From: Spirosoma profusum
Lineage (GTDB): Bacteria > Bacteroidota > Bacteroidia > Cytophagales > Spirosomataceae
Assembly (NCBI RefSeq): GCF_014699005.1
Contig: NZ_JACWZY010000025.1
Location: 1-64,000, forward strand
Direction: 5' to 3'
DNA: 64,000 nt
Positions within the stretch are counted from its first letter, which is position 1. Each line of letters starts with the position of its first letter. The position numbers and the translations under genes are program-made. Shown here piece after piece: positions 31,730-39,583 of the stretch. The notes below the pieces were generated by a model. That model did no database searches, was not told the DNA's origin, and was given only the letters and a program-made list of their open reading frames with translations.

Positions 31730-33010
31730 ATGACAGCATCAAACAAGAAGAAAATTCTGAACGACCCGGTATACGGGTTCATTACTATTCCGACCGAGCT
31801 CCTCTTTGATTTGGTCGAGCATCCATACTTTCAACGACTTCGACGTATCAAGCAACTAGGTTTGTCGGAATATGTATATCCTGGCGCGTTGCACACTCGT
31901 TTTCACCACGCGCTTGGCGCTATGCACCTGATGGGGCAGGCCATGAGTACGCTGCAAAGCAAAGGCCATATTATCACCTCCGACGAGTGCGAAGCAGCTC
32001 AGATTGCCATTCTGCTGCACGATATTGGACATGGGCCATTTTCGCACGTACTGGAATGCTGCTTGCTGGACAATGTGCTGCATGAACAGATTTCGCTCAT
32101 GCTTATGCACGACCTCAACCGGCAGTTTAGTGGAGCGTTGTCGCTGGCAATCAGCATGTTTGACGGAACGTATCACCGACCATTTTTTCATCAACTCGTT
32201 TCGAGTCAGTTGGATATGGACCGAATGGATTATCTCAACCGCGACGGCTATTATACGGGGGTGGCCGAAGGGGCAATCGGGGCCGAACGTATCATCAAAA
32301 TGCTTGATCTGGTTGATGACCAACTTGTTGTCGAAGCCAAGGGAATTCTGAGTGTTGAGAATTTTTTGAATGCCCGGCGACTGATGTACTGGCAGGTTTA
32401 CCTGCATAAAACGTCAATCTGCTGCGAGTCGATGTTGATTCAGATACTACGTCGGGCGCGGTTTCTGATTCGTCAATCCGAGCCAGTCCAGGCCGGGTCA
32501 GTTCAGACAGAGTCGGTTTATGCACCTAATACGTTCCGGCTTTTTCTGCTCGAAAGCGTTTCGCTCGAGCAGTTTCAGACGAATCGAACGTATCTGGATG
32601 CGTTTACCAAACTCGATGATTTCGATGTCTGGTCGTGTATCAAGCAGTGGGCGCTGCACCCCGATCTGATTCTATCGACGCTGTGTCAGATGCTGCTCGA
32701 TCGGAAATTATTTAAAATCATGCTCTCGACAGAGCCATTTGCCGACGAGTTGCTAAAGGAGTTGGAAGAACAACTACGTAGTAATGGGCTGAACGATGAA
32801 ATGCTGTCTTATTTTCTGATTGAAGGGCAGGCCACCAATGCTGCCTATCTGCCATCGGGGGATCGGATTGCTATTAAACTCAAAAGTGGCAAGGTTATCG
32901 ACGTAGCAGATGCGTCGGATCTGTCGAACATTCACGTACTGACCAACATCGTTCGTCGCTACTACGTTTGTTGGGCAAAAGACCTGACGCTGGGCAGCAA
33001 CGTAGCGTAG
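31730..33010 (+). CDS. HD-domain phosphohydrolase
   Basis: The ATG at 31730 is chosen: MTASNKKKILNDPVYGFITIP is the normal opening of this family, while the frame from 31604 runs through the tRNA-side gap. 426 residues. The HD motif residues are His in RFHHALGAMHLM and the HD pair in ILLHDIGHGPFSH, with a later Asp in QLDMDRMDYLNRDGYY. The relatives are deoxynucleotide triphosphohydrolase-like enzymes (SAMHD1/dGTPase fold) that are soluble and conserved in Bacteroidota next to lpxD. The substrate is not known from sequence. It shows dense ACGTA words (about 14 in 1.5 kb including flanks). Confidence 0.9.
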   Translation: MTASNKKKILNDPVYGFITIPTELLFDLVEHPYFQRLRRIKQLGLSEYVYPGALHTRFHHALGAMHLMGQAMSTLQSKGHIITSDECEAAQIAILLHDIGHGPFSHVLECCLLDNVLHEQISLMLMHDLNRQFSGALSLAISMFDGTYHRPFFHQLVSSQLDMDRMDYLNRDGYYTGVAEGAIGAERIIKMLDLVDDQLVVEAKGILSVENFLNARRLMYWQVYLHKTSICCESMLIQILRRARFLIRQSEPVQAGSVQTESVYAPNTFRLFLLESVSLEQFQTNRTYLDAFTKLDDFDVWSCIKQWALHPDLILSTLCQMLLDRKLFKIMLSTEPFADELLKELEEQLRSNGLNDEMLSYFLIEGQATNAAYLPSGDRIAIKLKSGKVIDVADASDLSNIHVLTNIVRRYYVCWAKDLTLGSNVA

Positions 33011-33131
33011 TTACCTACTTTTTCTTCAACGAATTCAGGGGGATAGTATACGAAAAGTGCAATTTGTTAGTTACCTTAGCGGCCTGATCGCTCATGGAAA
33101 GTGAGCGTTTTGCGACGGTCGTCATACGTAT

Positions 33132-34160
33132 ATGAAGTTTACAGTCAAGCAGATTGCAACACTGCTGGGGGGCGAAGTAGCCGGAAATGATACACTGGCA
33201 ATCACCGGATTAGCCAAGATTGAAGAAGGCCGCCCTGGGGATATTTCGTTTCTATCAAATTTAAAGTATGAACCCCATCTGTATACGACGCAGGCATCGG
33301 CGGTGATTGTCGACCGTTCGTTTGAGCCTAAAAAGCCTGTTGATTCTGCGTTGATTTTTGTCGATAATTCCTATTCGGCCTTCACCCGACTTCTGGAAGA
33401 ATACCATAAACAATTGCTTTTTGCCCGCGTGGGCGTTGAGCAGCCGTCGTATCTGGGCGAGGGTACCGAAATTGGCGAACAGAACTACCGGGGCGCGTTT
33501 TCGTACATTGGTCGTAACTGCCGGATTGGGCATAACGTCAAGATTTATCCACATTCCTATGTGGGTAACAATGTGCAAATCGGGGATAACACGATCATTC
33601 ACCCCGGCGTGCGTATCCTTGATAACTCCATCATCGGGAAAAACTGTGTTATTCACCCAAACGCCGTGATTGGCAGTGAAGGATTTGGCTTTGCACCACA
33701 GTCCGATGGTACGTATAAAACCATACCGCAATTGGGTAATGTGATTCTGGAAGATTTTGTGAACGTCGGATCAAATACGACCATCGACTGCGCCACAATG
33801 GGATCGACCATTATTCGGCAAGGGGTGAAACTGGATAACCTGATCCAGGTCGGGCATAACGTAGAAATCGGTAAAAATACGGTTGTGGCCGCACAGACGG
33901 GAATTTCGGGCTCAACCAAAATTGGCGAGAACTGTGTTATTGCGGGGCAGGTCGGTTTTGCAGGCCATTTAACGATTGCCAATGGTACTAAAGTAGGAGC
34001 TCAATCGGGCGTCGGCAAAAGCGTTGACAAAGAGGGTACATCGATTAATAGTTCGCCTGCTTTTGGTTTGAAAGAAAGTATGCGTTCGCTGGCTGTTTTC
34101 CGACGTTTACCGACTCTGGAGCAGCGCCTTACCGATTTAGAAAAGAAAAATGAAAAATAG
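33132..34160 (+). CDS. lpxD: UDP-3-O-acyl-glucosamine N-acyltransferase
   Basis: 342 residues, the usual LpxD length. The N-terminal uridine-binding domain starts MKFTVKQIATLLGGEV and has EGRPGDISFLSNLKY. The left-handed beta-helix of hexapeptides follows from about residue 110 (GENCVIAGQVGFAGHL, VGHNVEIG). The likely catalytic His is in LIQVGHNVEIG. It adds the second acyl chain to UDP-3-O-acyl-glucosamine in lipid A synthesis. It is first of a lipid A block (lpxD, lpxC-fabZ, lpxA) in the same direction, with an inverted repeat in the 49-base gap after it. Confidence 0.96.
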   Translation: MKFTVKQIATLLGGEVAGNDTLAITGLAKIEEGRPGDISFLSNLKYEPHLYTTQASAVIVDRSFEPKKPVDSALIFVDNSYSAFTRLLEEYHKQLLFARVGVEQPSYLGEGTEIGEQNYRGAFSYIGRNCRIGHNVKIYPHSYVGNNVQIGDNTIIHPGVRILDNSIIGKNCVIHPNAVIGSEGFGFAPQSDGTYKTIPQLGNVILEDFVNVGSNTTIDCATMGSTIIRQGVKLDNLIQVGHNVEIGKNTVVAAQTGISGSTKIGENCVIAGQVGFAGHLTIANGTKVGAQSGVGKSVDKEGTSINSSPAFGLKESMRSLAVFRRLPTLEQRLTDLEKKNEK

Positions 34161-34206
34161 TTATCAGTTTGCTATCTATCACCTATCGTAAACTGACAAC
34201 TGATAA
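34161..34206. repeat. Inverted repeat between lpxD and lpxC-fabZ
   Basis: TTATCAGTT (34161-34169) pairs with AACTGATAA (34198-34206). It ends four bases before the lpxC start and could influence translation or mRNA processing. Confidence 0.5.
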
Positions 34207-34209
34207 AGA

Positions 34210-35604
34210 ATGAATACCAAACAACAGACAATTCAGAAAGCCGTTTCGGTATCGGGAGTAGGATTACACACGGGCGTTCAGGCAACAATGACTTTTTTGC
34301 CTGCCCCTACCAATCATGGCTATAAATTTCAGCGTGTCGACTTACCAGGCCAACCCATCGTTGATGCTGACGTTGATAACGTAGTGGATCTTTCGCGGGG
34401 AACCACTATCGAGCAAAGCGGAGCACGGATCCACACGGTTGAACACACGTTGGCTGCCCTCGTGGGTTTACAACTCGACAATATACTCATTCAGTTAGAC
34501 GGCCCGGAACCGCCCATTATGGATGGCTCGTCGATTCAGTTTATCGATGCGCTACGGGATGCCGGTATCGAAGAACAGAACGCCACCCGAAACTACTTCG
34601 AAGTTAACGAATACGTTCATTATCGGAATGCCGAAAAAGACATTGAAATGGCAGCTTTGCCATTAAATGATTACCGGCTTACGGTGATGGTCGATTATAA
34701 CTCACGGGTTATCAGCAGTCAACACGCATCGCTGAACGACATCACCCAGTTTCCTGACCAGATTGCCAGCAGCCGGACATTCGTTTTTCTGCACGACCTC
34801 GAAACGCTTTACAAACAAAACCTGATTAAAGGGGGCGATCTGACAAACGCCATTGTGATTGTGGACCGCGACGTACAGGATGGTGAACTTGACTATCTGG
34901 CCGATTTACTCAAAAAGCCAAAGGTTAGTGTTAACAAGCAGGATGGTATCCTGAACAATATTAAGCTGCACCATCCCAACGAAATGGCGCGCCATAAACT
35001 GCTCGACGTAGTGGGTGATCTGGCGCTGATTGGCCGGCCTATCAAAGCGCAGATTCTGGCCGCCCGCCCGGGTCATGCTGCCAACGTAGCGTTTGCCAAA
35101 AAAATCAAGAAGCTCATTCAGAAAAATGCGGCTAATCAGGTGCCTCAGTACGACCCAACTCAGCCACCCGTACTGGATATCAATGGGATTTCGCAAATGC
35201 TGCCCCACCGCTATCCGTTCCAGATGATTGACAAAATCATTGCTTTGGACGAAAACAGCGTAGTAGGCATCAAAAATGTAACCATGAATGAGCCATTTTT
35301 CCCAGGGCACTTTCCGGGAAATCCTGTCATGCCGGGTGTGATGCAGCTCGAAGCGATGGCCCAAACGGGCGGTATTCTGGTCCTGAGCACCGTATCGGAC
35401 CCCGAAAATTACTGGCCTTACCTGATTGGTATCGAAAACTGTCGGTTCCGGCGCAACGTTTTACCCGGCGACATGGTAATATTTCGGTGTGAGTTCACCT
35501 CACCCATGAAACGGGGTATTGTAAAAATGCAGGGTCGCGGGTACGTGGCCAACCAACTGGTTTGTGAAGCCGATATGATTGCCAGTCTGGTTAAAAAGAA
35601 GTGA
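34210..35604 (+). CDS. lpxC-fabZ: Bifunctional UDP-3-O-acyl-GlcNAc deacetylase / 3-hydroxyacyl-ACP dehydratase
   Basis: 464 residues in one frame. Residues ~1-300 are LpxC: SVSGVGLHTGVQ, the zinc-binding THTVEHTLAAL-like IHTVEHTLAALVG, and GDLALIGRPIKAQI with HAANV further on. Residues ~315-464 are FabZ: ISQMLPHRYPFQMIDKI with the active-site His, and PFFPGHFPGNPVMPGVMQLE with the catalytic Glu. LpxC commits to lipid A; FabZ dehydrates hydroxyacyl-ACP for fatty acid synthesis, so the fusion ties the two. This fusion is known for Bacteroidota. The stop codon is the first part of a long inverted repeat. Confidence 0.97.
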   Translation: MNTKQQTIQKAVSVSGVGLHTGVQATMTFLPAPTNHGYKFQRVDLPGQPIVDADVDNVVDLSRGTTIEQSGARIHTVEHTLAALVGLQLDNILIQLDGPEPPIMDGSSIQFIDALRDAGIEEQNATRNYFEVNEYVHYRNAEKDIEMAALPLNDYRLTVMVDYNSRVISSQHASLNDITQFPDQIASSRTFVFLHDLETLYKQNLIKGGDLTNAIVIVDRDVQDGELDYLADLLKKPKVSVNKQDGILNNIKLHHPNEMARHKLLDVVGDLALIGRPIKAQILAARPGHAANVAFAKKIKKLIQKNAANQVPQYDPTQPPVLDINGISQMLPHRYPFQMIDKIIALDENSVVGIKNVTMNEPFFPGHFPGNPVMPGVMQLEAMAQTGGILVLSTVSDPENYWPYLIGIENCRFRRNVLPGDMVIFRCEFTSPMKRGIVKMQGRGYVANQLVCEADMIASLVKKK

Positions 35605-35707
35605 TGAGTGATGAGTGATGACCGATAAGTGATAAGCGATGAGTGTAGCAATTAATCAAGCAATACTCATCACGTACCACTTATCGGTCATCACTCATCA
35701 CTCATCA
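35602..35707. repeat. Long inverted repeat between lpxC-fabZ and lpxA
   Basis: A perfect 30-base arm at 35602-35631 and its complement at 35678-35707. The arms are built from direct units of GATGAGT/GATAAGT. The TGA stop of lpxC-fabZ is inside the left arm. The transcript would form a long hairpin before lpxA. Confidence 0.85.
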
Positions 35708-35723
35708 TTCATCACTTAAAAAC

Positions 35724-36518
35724 ATGATTCAACCATTAGCTTATATACATCCTGAAGCGAAGATTGCTCAAAATGTGGTTATTGAGCCGTTTGCCATTAT
35801 CCACAAAGATGTTGAGGTCGCCGAAGGAACATGGATTGGTTCACATGCGGTCATTAATGAAGGAGCCCGCATCGGCCGAAACTGCAAGATTTATCCCGGA
35901 GCCGTTATTTCATCGACTCCGCAGGATTTGAAGTTCAACAACGAATACACCCGAACGTTTATCGGCGATAACACGACGATACGTGAATATGCCACCATCA
36001 GCCGGGGAACCGAAGAACACTGGAAAACCGAAATTGGCAGCAATTGCCTGATCATGGCCTACGCACACGTAGCACACGACTGTCGGATTGGTAACCATTG
36101 CATTATCACCAACAACGTACAGATGGCCGGCCACGTACACATGGGCGACTGGGCCATCATTGGCGGTTCGAGTTCAGTGCTTCAGTTTACTCGTATCGGC
36201 GCTCATGCCATGATTTCAGGCGGTTCGCTGGTACGTAAGGACGTACCGCCTTATACCAAAGCCGCCCGTGAGCCACTCTCTTACACAGGTATCAATTCAA
36301 TCGGTTTACGTCGGCGGGGATTCGAAAACGACAAAATAAACCAGATTCAGGATGTTTACCGCTACATCTACATGCGGGGGCTGAATAATGCTGATGCGCT
36401 CACGCAGATTGAACTGGAGTTGCCACCCTCCAACGAGCGCGACGACATTGTAAACTTCATCCGCAGCTCGGAGCGGGGTATCATGCGCGGGCCTTCATCG
36501 AATGGAGAGAAAGAATAA
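35724..36518 (+). CDS. lpxA: UDP-N-acetylglucosamine acyltransferase
   Basis: 264 residues, normal for LpxA. Left-handed beta-helix from the start (PLAYIHPEAKIAQNVVIEPF, GSHAVINEGARIGRNCKIYP) with the family-specific DLKFNNEYTRTFIGD and the catalytic His in AYAHVAHDCRIGNHCI. The C-terminal helical part begins at GINSIGLRRRGF. It adds the first acyl chain to UDP-GlcNAc, the opening step of lipid A synthesis, in the cytoplasm. It is the third lipid A gene here; lpxB is not in the window. Confidence 0.96.
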   Translation: MIQPLAYIHPEAKIAQNVVIEPFAIIHKDVEVAEGTWIGSHAVINEGARIGRNCKIYPGAVISSTPQDLKFNNEYTRTFIGDNTTIREYATISRGTEEHWKTEIGSNCLIMAYAHVAHDCRIGNHCIITNNVQMAGHVHMGDWAIIGGSSSVLQFTRIGAHAMISGGSLVRKDVPPYTKAAREPLSYTGINSIGLRRRGFENDKINQIQDVYRYIYMRGLNNADALTQIELELPPSNERDDIVNFIRSSERGIMRGPSSNGEKE

Positions 36519-36527
36519 TTGAATGAG

Positions 36528-36578
36528 TAATGGATAATGAACAATGAATAATGGGTTCACCGCCAACATTATCCATTA
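36528..36578. repeat. Inverted repeat at the start of the ABC ATPase gene
   Basis: Perfect 12-base arms TAATGGATAATG (36528-36539) and CATTATCCATTA (36567-36578). The first base of the gene's ATG at 36578 is the last base of the right arm, so the hairpin would bury the ribosome binding region. Confidence 0.7.
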
Positions 36579-37195
36579 TGGAAATCGTTGCCAGTCAGCT
36601 AGGGAAGAAATACCGCAAAGAGTGGATTTTTCGGCGTGTCGATTTAACGCTTACCGCCGGAACAAGTTACACCTTCGTTGGGCCGAACGGAAGCGGTAAA
36701 TCAACGCTGCTGCAACTTCTTGCCGGAAGCTTACCTGTTACGGAAGGCAAGCTCACGTATTCGCGAAAAGGGGCCGTAATAGAGCCAGATTATTGGTTTC
36801 AACAAGTGAGTCTGGCCGCGCCTTATCTGGAATTGGTGGAAGAACTGACTCTGACGGAGTTGCTGATTTTCCACCAGACATTCAAGCCGTTCAAACAAAA
36901 TATGACGCCCGACGACGTAGCAGAACGGCTGCTGCTGACAAACGCCCGCCACAAAGAAATTAAGTATTTTTCGTCGGGTATGAAGCAGCGTGTAAAGCTA
37001 GGATTGGCATTTTTTACGGATTCCCCCGTAGTCATTCTCGATGAACCCACCTCGAACCTCGACCGTCAGGGAGCAGCCTGGTATCATGAACAGGTACGTC
37101 AGCTCAGTCCTGACCAACTGCTGTTAATTGGCTCCAACCAGCCCGAAGAATACGACTTCTGCCCGAACGTATTGGACGTAACGCAGTGGAAATAA
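36578..37195 (+). CDS. ABC transporter ATP-binding protein
   Basis: The ATG at 36578 (MEIVASQLGKKYRKEW) is preferred over 36551, which would translate the inverted repeat. 205 residues, a bare ATPase. Walker A is VGPNGSGKSTLLQLLAG, the signature is FSSGMKQRVKLGLAF, and Walker B is PVVILDEPTSNLD. It is a compact ATPase like those of heme or polysaccharide exporters and gliding-type ABC systems; the permease is not next to it. It sits in the direction of the lipid A block, so a role in envelope assembly is possible but unproven. Confidence 0.88.
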   Translation: MEIVASQLGKKYRKEWIFRRVDLTLTAGTSYTFVGPNGSGKSTLLQLLAGSLPVTEGKLTYSRKGAVIEPDYWFQQVSLAAPYLELVEELTLTELLIFHQTFKPFKQNMTPDDVAERLLLTNARHKEIKYFSSGMKQRVKLGLAFFTDSPVVILDEPTSNLDRQGAAWYHEQVRQLSPDQLLLIGSNQPEEYDFCPNVLDVTQWK

Positions 37196-37214
37196 ACGGA
37201 TTTGCACGTAGCAA

Positions 37215-38861
37215 CTAACGTAGCAATTTCTGACGTAATGTGCCGATAACCCGTCGGGTTTCGTCGATCCGTGTCTTCAGACCATCCCGATAGCGTCCGG
37301 CCTGTTGTTCTACGTTCGTAGGCGGTGTATCAAGGAGTTTTTCGATTTCCTGAAGATATTGTTCGCTAAGGTCGAGGTAGTGTCCGGCGGTTTCTGGATT
37401 ATGGAACCCACCACCGTCGACCGTTACGTATATGGGCGTTGTATGGGCCGCCTGACTCGGCCCGGCCGAACAGCGGGCTGCGATCCATTGTCCTCTTTCT
37501 AGGGGTAGCGTCAATCGAAGCGACAACTGCTCTGCTGACTGACCACTGTCGCGAGCTGTAACCCGGCCAATTACGCGCCCGTGGCTGACGATTTCCAGCG
37601 TATCAAGCGGAACCTGTCCCGGATGACCATAAGCTCGTGCAGTGATGGTAATGGAATTACCTCGTTTGATAGTCAGGTGATCGCCCGGTATGGCGGTATC
37701 TCCTGCCGATGTGTCTGTTACGTTAAAATCAAGTATCGGCCCACTGGATACGAATGTATGCCCGGCAGCCACTGCCGAACGCCAGTTTGATACGTTGAGG
37801 TTTTCGCCGGCTTTGCCCAGATACGTGTAAAACCGTGCATTACCGATACGTGACAATCGCTCTGGCGGACCGTGACCGTGATCCTGCCCGCACCAGGGGA
37901 AATCAGAACCAGCCGTGGCCGTAAGCGGAATGCCCAAATCGAGCATGTGGTAATAATGATCGGTGTGCAGCGGATGATCGTCTACGCAGAACTGGAGCAG
38001 TTCAAACGCATCGACTTTACCGCGCAGACCATCAAGAATAAGGCCACGGTAGCCATGAAACGTTTCGGCCTGGTGTGCGTATCCTGTAACACCACCAAGC
38101 TGATGTACCTTATCGAAAATGTCATCGTAATAGTAATATCGCTCGCGCCGACGAACCCGGTCAGCCGCACCCAGCGCAAAAGCATGGCCTAAATCGGGCG
38201 TTCGAGGATCTTCCTGGCCAGTGATAAGCAAGTGATTATCATGCTTATACATTCCTTTCTCACCGTAAGCGTACTGCGGGTAATACGTTTCCCAGAAATC
38301 GCCCATACGTAGCAGAGCTCCTATGCGAACATCTTCAGCCTGCAGCCAGGTCATAATGAGCGGATTTTCGCGGGGCGAACGGCGGATGTGAATGTGACCG
38401 TCAGTCGAGTACCAACCCTTTGCAACTGTATTGATCCAGCGACTGAGTCGATACGTCTTCGAAAGATTTTTCCCCGCTGACAACACTAGTTTGTGCGTTT
38501 GCCGGAGAAATTCGTTGCCTTTAGAAATCGCTAATTCATACGTACCAGCAGGCAAATTCAGGTGAAACTTTCCCGCTACGTAGAACGAACTATCGGGCTG
38601 AAAACCATACCCATCTTCATGATCCCAAAGGCCGTACATCACAGCAACGGCTTCAGTAGGCAGTTGTGTTATCGCGCGACCGTTACGTGTCAGCCGAACG
38701 CGTACCGGCGTAGGTTTATTTGTAGAAGCGTCAAGAATTGTAATGGAAAGCTGGGTAATTGGCTGGGCACGTAGCACCATTACGTTAATACAAAGGGGGC
38801 AGATTGAAAATAATGTAGCTAAGAATAACTTGAAATAGAAGTATATAAGTTGATTTGCCAT
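37215..38861 (-). CDS. Exported CehA/McbA-family metallohydrolase
   Basis: 548 residues. The N-terminus has a signal-like hydrophobic segment (KLFLATLFSICPLCINVMVL). A beta-sandwich region follows (TKNPTPVRVRLTRNGRA-type). The PHP-like domain has metal ligands in YSTDGHIHIRRSP, GGVTGYAHQAE and TATAGSDFPWCGQDHGHG. This family (CehA, McbA) hydrolyses carbamate-like esters in characterised members; here the natural substrate is not known. The C-terminus is helical (YLQEIEKLLDTP). It converges on the ABC ATPase gene with a 19-base gap. Confidence 0.85.
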   Translation of the reverse strand: MANQLIYFYFKLFLATLFSICPLCINVMVLRAQPITQLSITILDASTNKPTPVRVRLTRNGRAITQLPTEAVAVMYGLWDHEDGYGFQPDSSFYVAGKFHLNLPAGTYELAISKGNEFLRQTHKLVLSAGKNLSKTYRLSRWINTVAKGWYSTDGHIHIRRSPRENPLIMTWLQAEDVRIGALLRMGDFWETYYPQYAYGEKGMYKHDNHLLITGQEDPRTPDLGHAFALGAADRVRRRERYYYYDDIFDKVHQLGGVTGYAHQAETFHGYRGLILDGLRGKVDAFELLQFCVDDHPLHTDHYYHMLDLGIPLTATAGSDFPWCGQDHGHGPPERLSRIGNARFYTYLGKAGENLNVSNWRSAVAAGHTFVSSGPILDFNVTDTSAGDTAIPGDHLTIKRGNSITITARAYGHPGQVPLDTLEIVSHGRVIGRVTARDSGQSAEQLSLRLTLPLERGQWIAARCSAGPSQAAHTTPIYVTVDGGGFHNPETAGHYLDLSEQYLQEIEKLLDTPPTNVEQQAGRYRDGLKTRIDETRRVIGTLRQKLLR

Positions 38862-38889
38862 TATCAGTCCTTTACTGCGTTAAAGCTAA

Positions 38890-39310
38890 CTATAGTAACG
38901 GAATTACCTGAATCATCGACGCGTATCTTGGTGCGAAATCAGCTACGTTATGAGTCAACAATGTGTTAATATCATAGTGAAGCATTAAGGCTACTACAGT
39001 CATATACTGATTTAGCTTTAACCTGGAATTTGTCGATGAGGGTATCAAATTCGGCAATTGTTCCTGATGTTTCGGAGAGAAACGTAGTGCTTTCGCGTAT
39101 AAAAGCAGCTTTTTGGCTTATTGATTCTGGCGATAGAATTCCTTCGGATGTTAATACACGTGTGTACTCTTTGATAATTTGTGGACATGAACAAATCTCA
39201 TAATCCCGCTCCTGGAATTCAGCGAATTTTTGGTGGGCAATTGTGTAAAATGGACTTTGCGGATTGGATGCGTATACCCAGCAGTTTGTGTCAATGAAAA
39301 CTACAGCCAT
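38890..39310 (-). pseudogene. PIN-domain toxin (VapC-like), broken by a small deletion
   Basis: The intact frame gives MAVVFIDTNCWVYASNP, with first acidic Asp, and runs to VYDCSSLNASL then stop at 38972. In the +1 frame the sequence continues VVALMLHYDINTLLTHNVADF and ends at TAG 38890-38892. This tail has exactly the form of a PIN C-terminus (VHDANIVA-ML, TLLTHN-ADF). The join shows that about five bases, coding for the DAN active-site motif, are missing. The toxin should therefore be inactive or truncated at 112 residues. It sits five bases after the candidate antitoxin. A sequencing error is possible. Confidence 0.8.
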
Positions 39311-39312
39311 AC

Positions 39313-39555
39313 TTAATCATAAAGTTCATCGCGGCTGTATATATGATTTTTATCATCCCAACCTGCAGAAGCTAAGTGCCGAAAATCAATGCGGGTCTTC
39401 CCTTTCTTTGTACGAGCGATACGTTGTTTAACTACCGCCTGTACTTCCTCTGGCAGTGTTTGAACAATAACCAGTACGCTTCGGCGGTTTGTTGCCGGGA
39501 AAGATTCATGACTCGAATTTTTGCTAAATCTACTTATTCTACACAGAAGAAACAA
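39313..39555 (-). CDS. Candidate antitoxin paired with the broken PIN gene
   Basis: A small frame that ends at TAA 39313, five bases before the toxin ATG, as in vapBC-type operons. The likely real protein begins around VLVIVQTLPEEVQAVV and ends DDKNHIYSRDELYD, an acidic C-terminus such as antitoxins use to bind the toxin. There is no in-frame ATG; the listed start is TTG, so the true start is uncertain and the gene may itself be damaged. No DNA-binding motif can be named. Confidence 0.45.
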   Translation of the reverse strand: MFLLCRISRFSKNSSHESFPATNRRSVLVIVQTLPEEVQAVVKQRIARTKKGKTRIDFRHLASAGWDDKNHIYSRDELYD

Positions 39556-39583
39556 ACTAGGCTTATAGCTTCAGTGAAGATCA

